This document shows, piece by piece, positions 62,851-64,000 of a stretch of DNA of 64,000 nucleotides. This DNA comes from Caprimulgus europaeus. Lineage: Eukaryota; Chordata; Aves; Caprimulgiformes; Caprimulgidae. Where the stretch lies: contig OU015538.1 of assembly GCA_907165065.1 (NCBI GenBank), positions 18,305,165 to 18,369,164 of the forward strand, written 5' to 3'. The translations under genes and the position numbers were made by a program. The notes below the pieces were generated by a model. That model saw only the letters and a program-made list of their open reading frames with translations. It made no database searches and was not told the DNA's origin. Position 1 is the stretch's first letter. Each line of letters starts with the position of its first letter.

Positions 62851-63499
62851 AATCCAGCAGAGTGCCCCTGAGGTAGTTCTGCCACACTCAGAAGGAATTT
62901 ATGTCATATAAATGTCCTTGCAATGCAGGCCAGCTCTGCTCTGTTATGTGCCATATCCTTCTAATCACATCAACAAGACTGGCTTCTGAAGCAGCACAAA
63001 TGGTGGGCAAGCACACCATGCGAAATTAAGGCCAATGGCAAAATTGTGTTACGGCCCAGATTTCCCTCACCTGCATGTGTAGGGGAGATATCCTAATGAG
63101 AGAGGTTGTGTTTTCTTCTCCCCTGTGTAAAACGGCCTTTCATTACTCATAAAAGTTTTAACAGACGAAATATGTACTAGGTGGTGTCTCCATAAACAGT
63201 CTTAGACAAAAACAAAAGTGGGGTGCCCTCCTGGACTGATTTCAATAATTTATAAAATCATCTTCCAGGGGGAAAAAAACCCCAAAACATAGGTCTCCCC
63301 TATTGGAGTATATTTCCCGTCCTTTTTTTTAAATGTATAGTGGCACATAAGTCCTTGCAAGCACACGTTCCTGAGGAGGACTTGTGTTGGAAATAAAAAC
63401 AAGAGAGAGTGATCTGAAACCAATAAAAAAAGAAAAATGTAAACTTGAAAGGAAAGGAGCTTTTCCTATAATGTTTCCTCTAAAGTAAATAAAATCAAA
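62851..63499. other. Unique non-coding DNA, possible conserved element
   Basis: No gene is visible. The sequence at about 62920-63190 is non-repetitive with isolated CpGs (ttacggcccag, aaacggcc, gacgaaat) and ATTA cores, and reads like a conserved non-coding element. It is followed by 'ggggaaaaaaaccccaaaac' at 63270-63288. Confidence 0.4.
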
Positions 63500-63530
63500 G
63501 GGGTTTTTTGGTTTTTTTTGGTTTTTTTTA
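63500..63530. repeat. T-rich tract with GG interruptions
   Basis: Runs of six to eight T are separated by GG, in the form 'ggttttttttgg'. It is the complementary type to the A/CC-rich tracts elsewhere in the window. Confidence 0.88.
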
Positions 63531-64000
63531 TCCTCAGCTGGTGAGTTACTTTTGTTTGTAAATAAGATGTCATTTTTAACTAGACAAAGATAAATACTGA
63601 ATTTAATGATAACAGCTGTCACTTTCATCTGATATTTATATAGTTAGCCAGTTTGCTCTCTACTGTACTTATCTATGCTTACTTAATATGTTTCTCATTC
63701 AGGCATTCTAAGTGCATAATGTCAGAAATTATTGCTGAATATATTTTTCAGATTTGTTAATGGAAAAATCCTGTTTCATATTTTGGGGGGCAGGTGGTGC
63801 CTGGGGTGGGTCAGCTCTTTCAGCCCACTGAGAGAGTTTAGTCTTTATTCTTACAGGCGAGGTCCAGGATACTGACTATGTTCATCTTTTACATCTAAGT
63901 GCCTCAGGGTGGGTGGACTCAGATTAGAATTTGGCTCTTCAATAATCTGTACTTACAAGAGAGCATATTAAATACACTGGAACATTTTTTTGTCAGTTGT
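63531..64000. other. Unique non-coding DNA to the window end
   Basis: No gene is visible. A G-rich patch at 63784-63810 has runs of six, four and three G, short of the four runs a classical quadruplex needs. Confidence 0.55.

Noticed and set aside
1-64000. CRISPR arrays, bacterial operons, ribosome binding sites, phage or plasmid origins
   Set aside because: The CR1 LINEs, microsatellites and lack of dense coding frames show vertebrate nuclear DNA. The only regularly spaced repeat (57489-57660) is a head-to-tail minisatellite with no spacers.

Overview
The window looks like non-coding nuclear DNA from a bird. The case rests on CR1 LINEs: a long 3' fragment at about 53326-54150 ending in the CR1 'ATTCTATGATT' tail, an older deleted copy at 2131-2547, and a short 3' scrap at 12134-12167. 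The rest supports this: AT-rich, CpG-poor single-copy sequence, short microsatellites, few interspersed repeats, no bacterial-style gene packing, and no Alu-, L1- or B-type mammalian repeats. I cannot name the species. I cannot tell whether the window is intergenic or lies inside one or more very large introns.

I call no host protein-coding gene, exon, tRNA, rRNA or recognised small RNA. Open frames of 60-151 codons occur throughout, but they are isolated and low in complexity, often sit on pyrimidine-rich strands where stops are rare, and resemble no family I know. The only recognisable protein remnant is the C-terminal part of the CR1 reverse transcriptase ORF2 inside the element at 53326-54150.

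Layout. 1-2130: unique AT-rich DNA. 2131-2547: old CR1. 2548-12133: unique DNA with T-rich/GTTT tracts, a G-rich purine tract at 7461-7508, and two stretches that read like conserved non-coding elements. 12134-12167: CR1 scrap. 15278-15330: (ATT)n. 17314-17530: a diverged tandem duplication. 21715-21742: C17T11 tract. 21858-23223: two 70-bp arms in inverted orientation, 67/70 identical, flanking a (CA)n. About 35035-35412: a GC-rich fossil repeat, probably LTR-related. 40632-40711: an 80-nt hairpin with a perfect 19-bp stem. 51059-52140: T/A-junction tracts and a (CA)n. 53326-54150: the main CR1. 57489-57660: three copies of a 58-bp minisatellite. 57661-64000: unique DNA with several non-coding-element-like stretches.

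No gene system can be assembled here. The strongest leads are the hairpin at 40.6 kb and the inverted duplication at 21.9/23.2 kb. Both are read directly from the bases; any function for them is inference.
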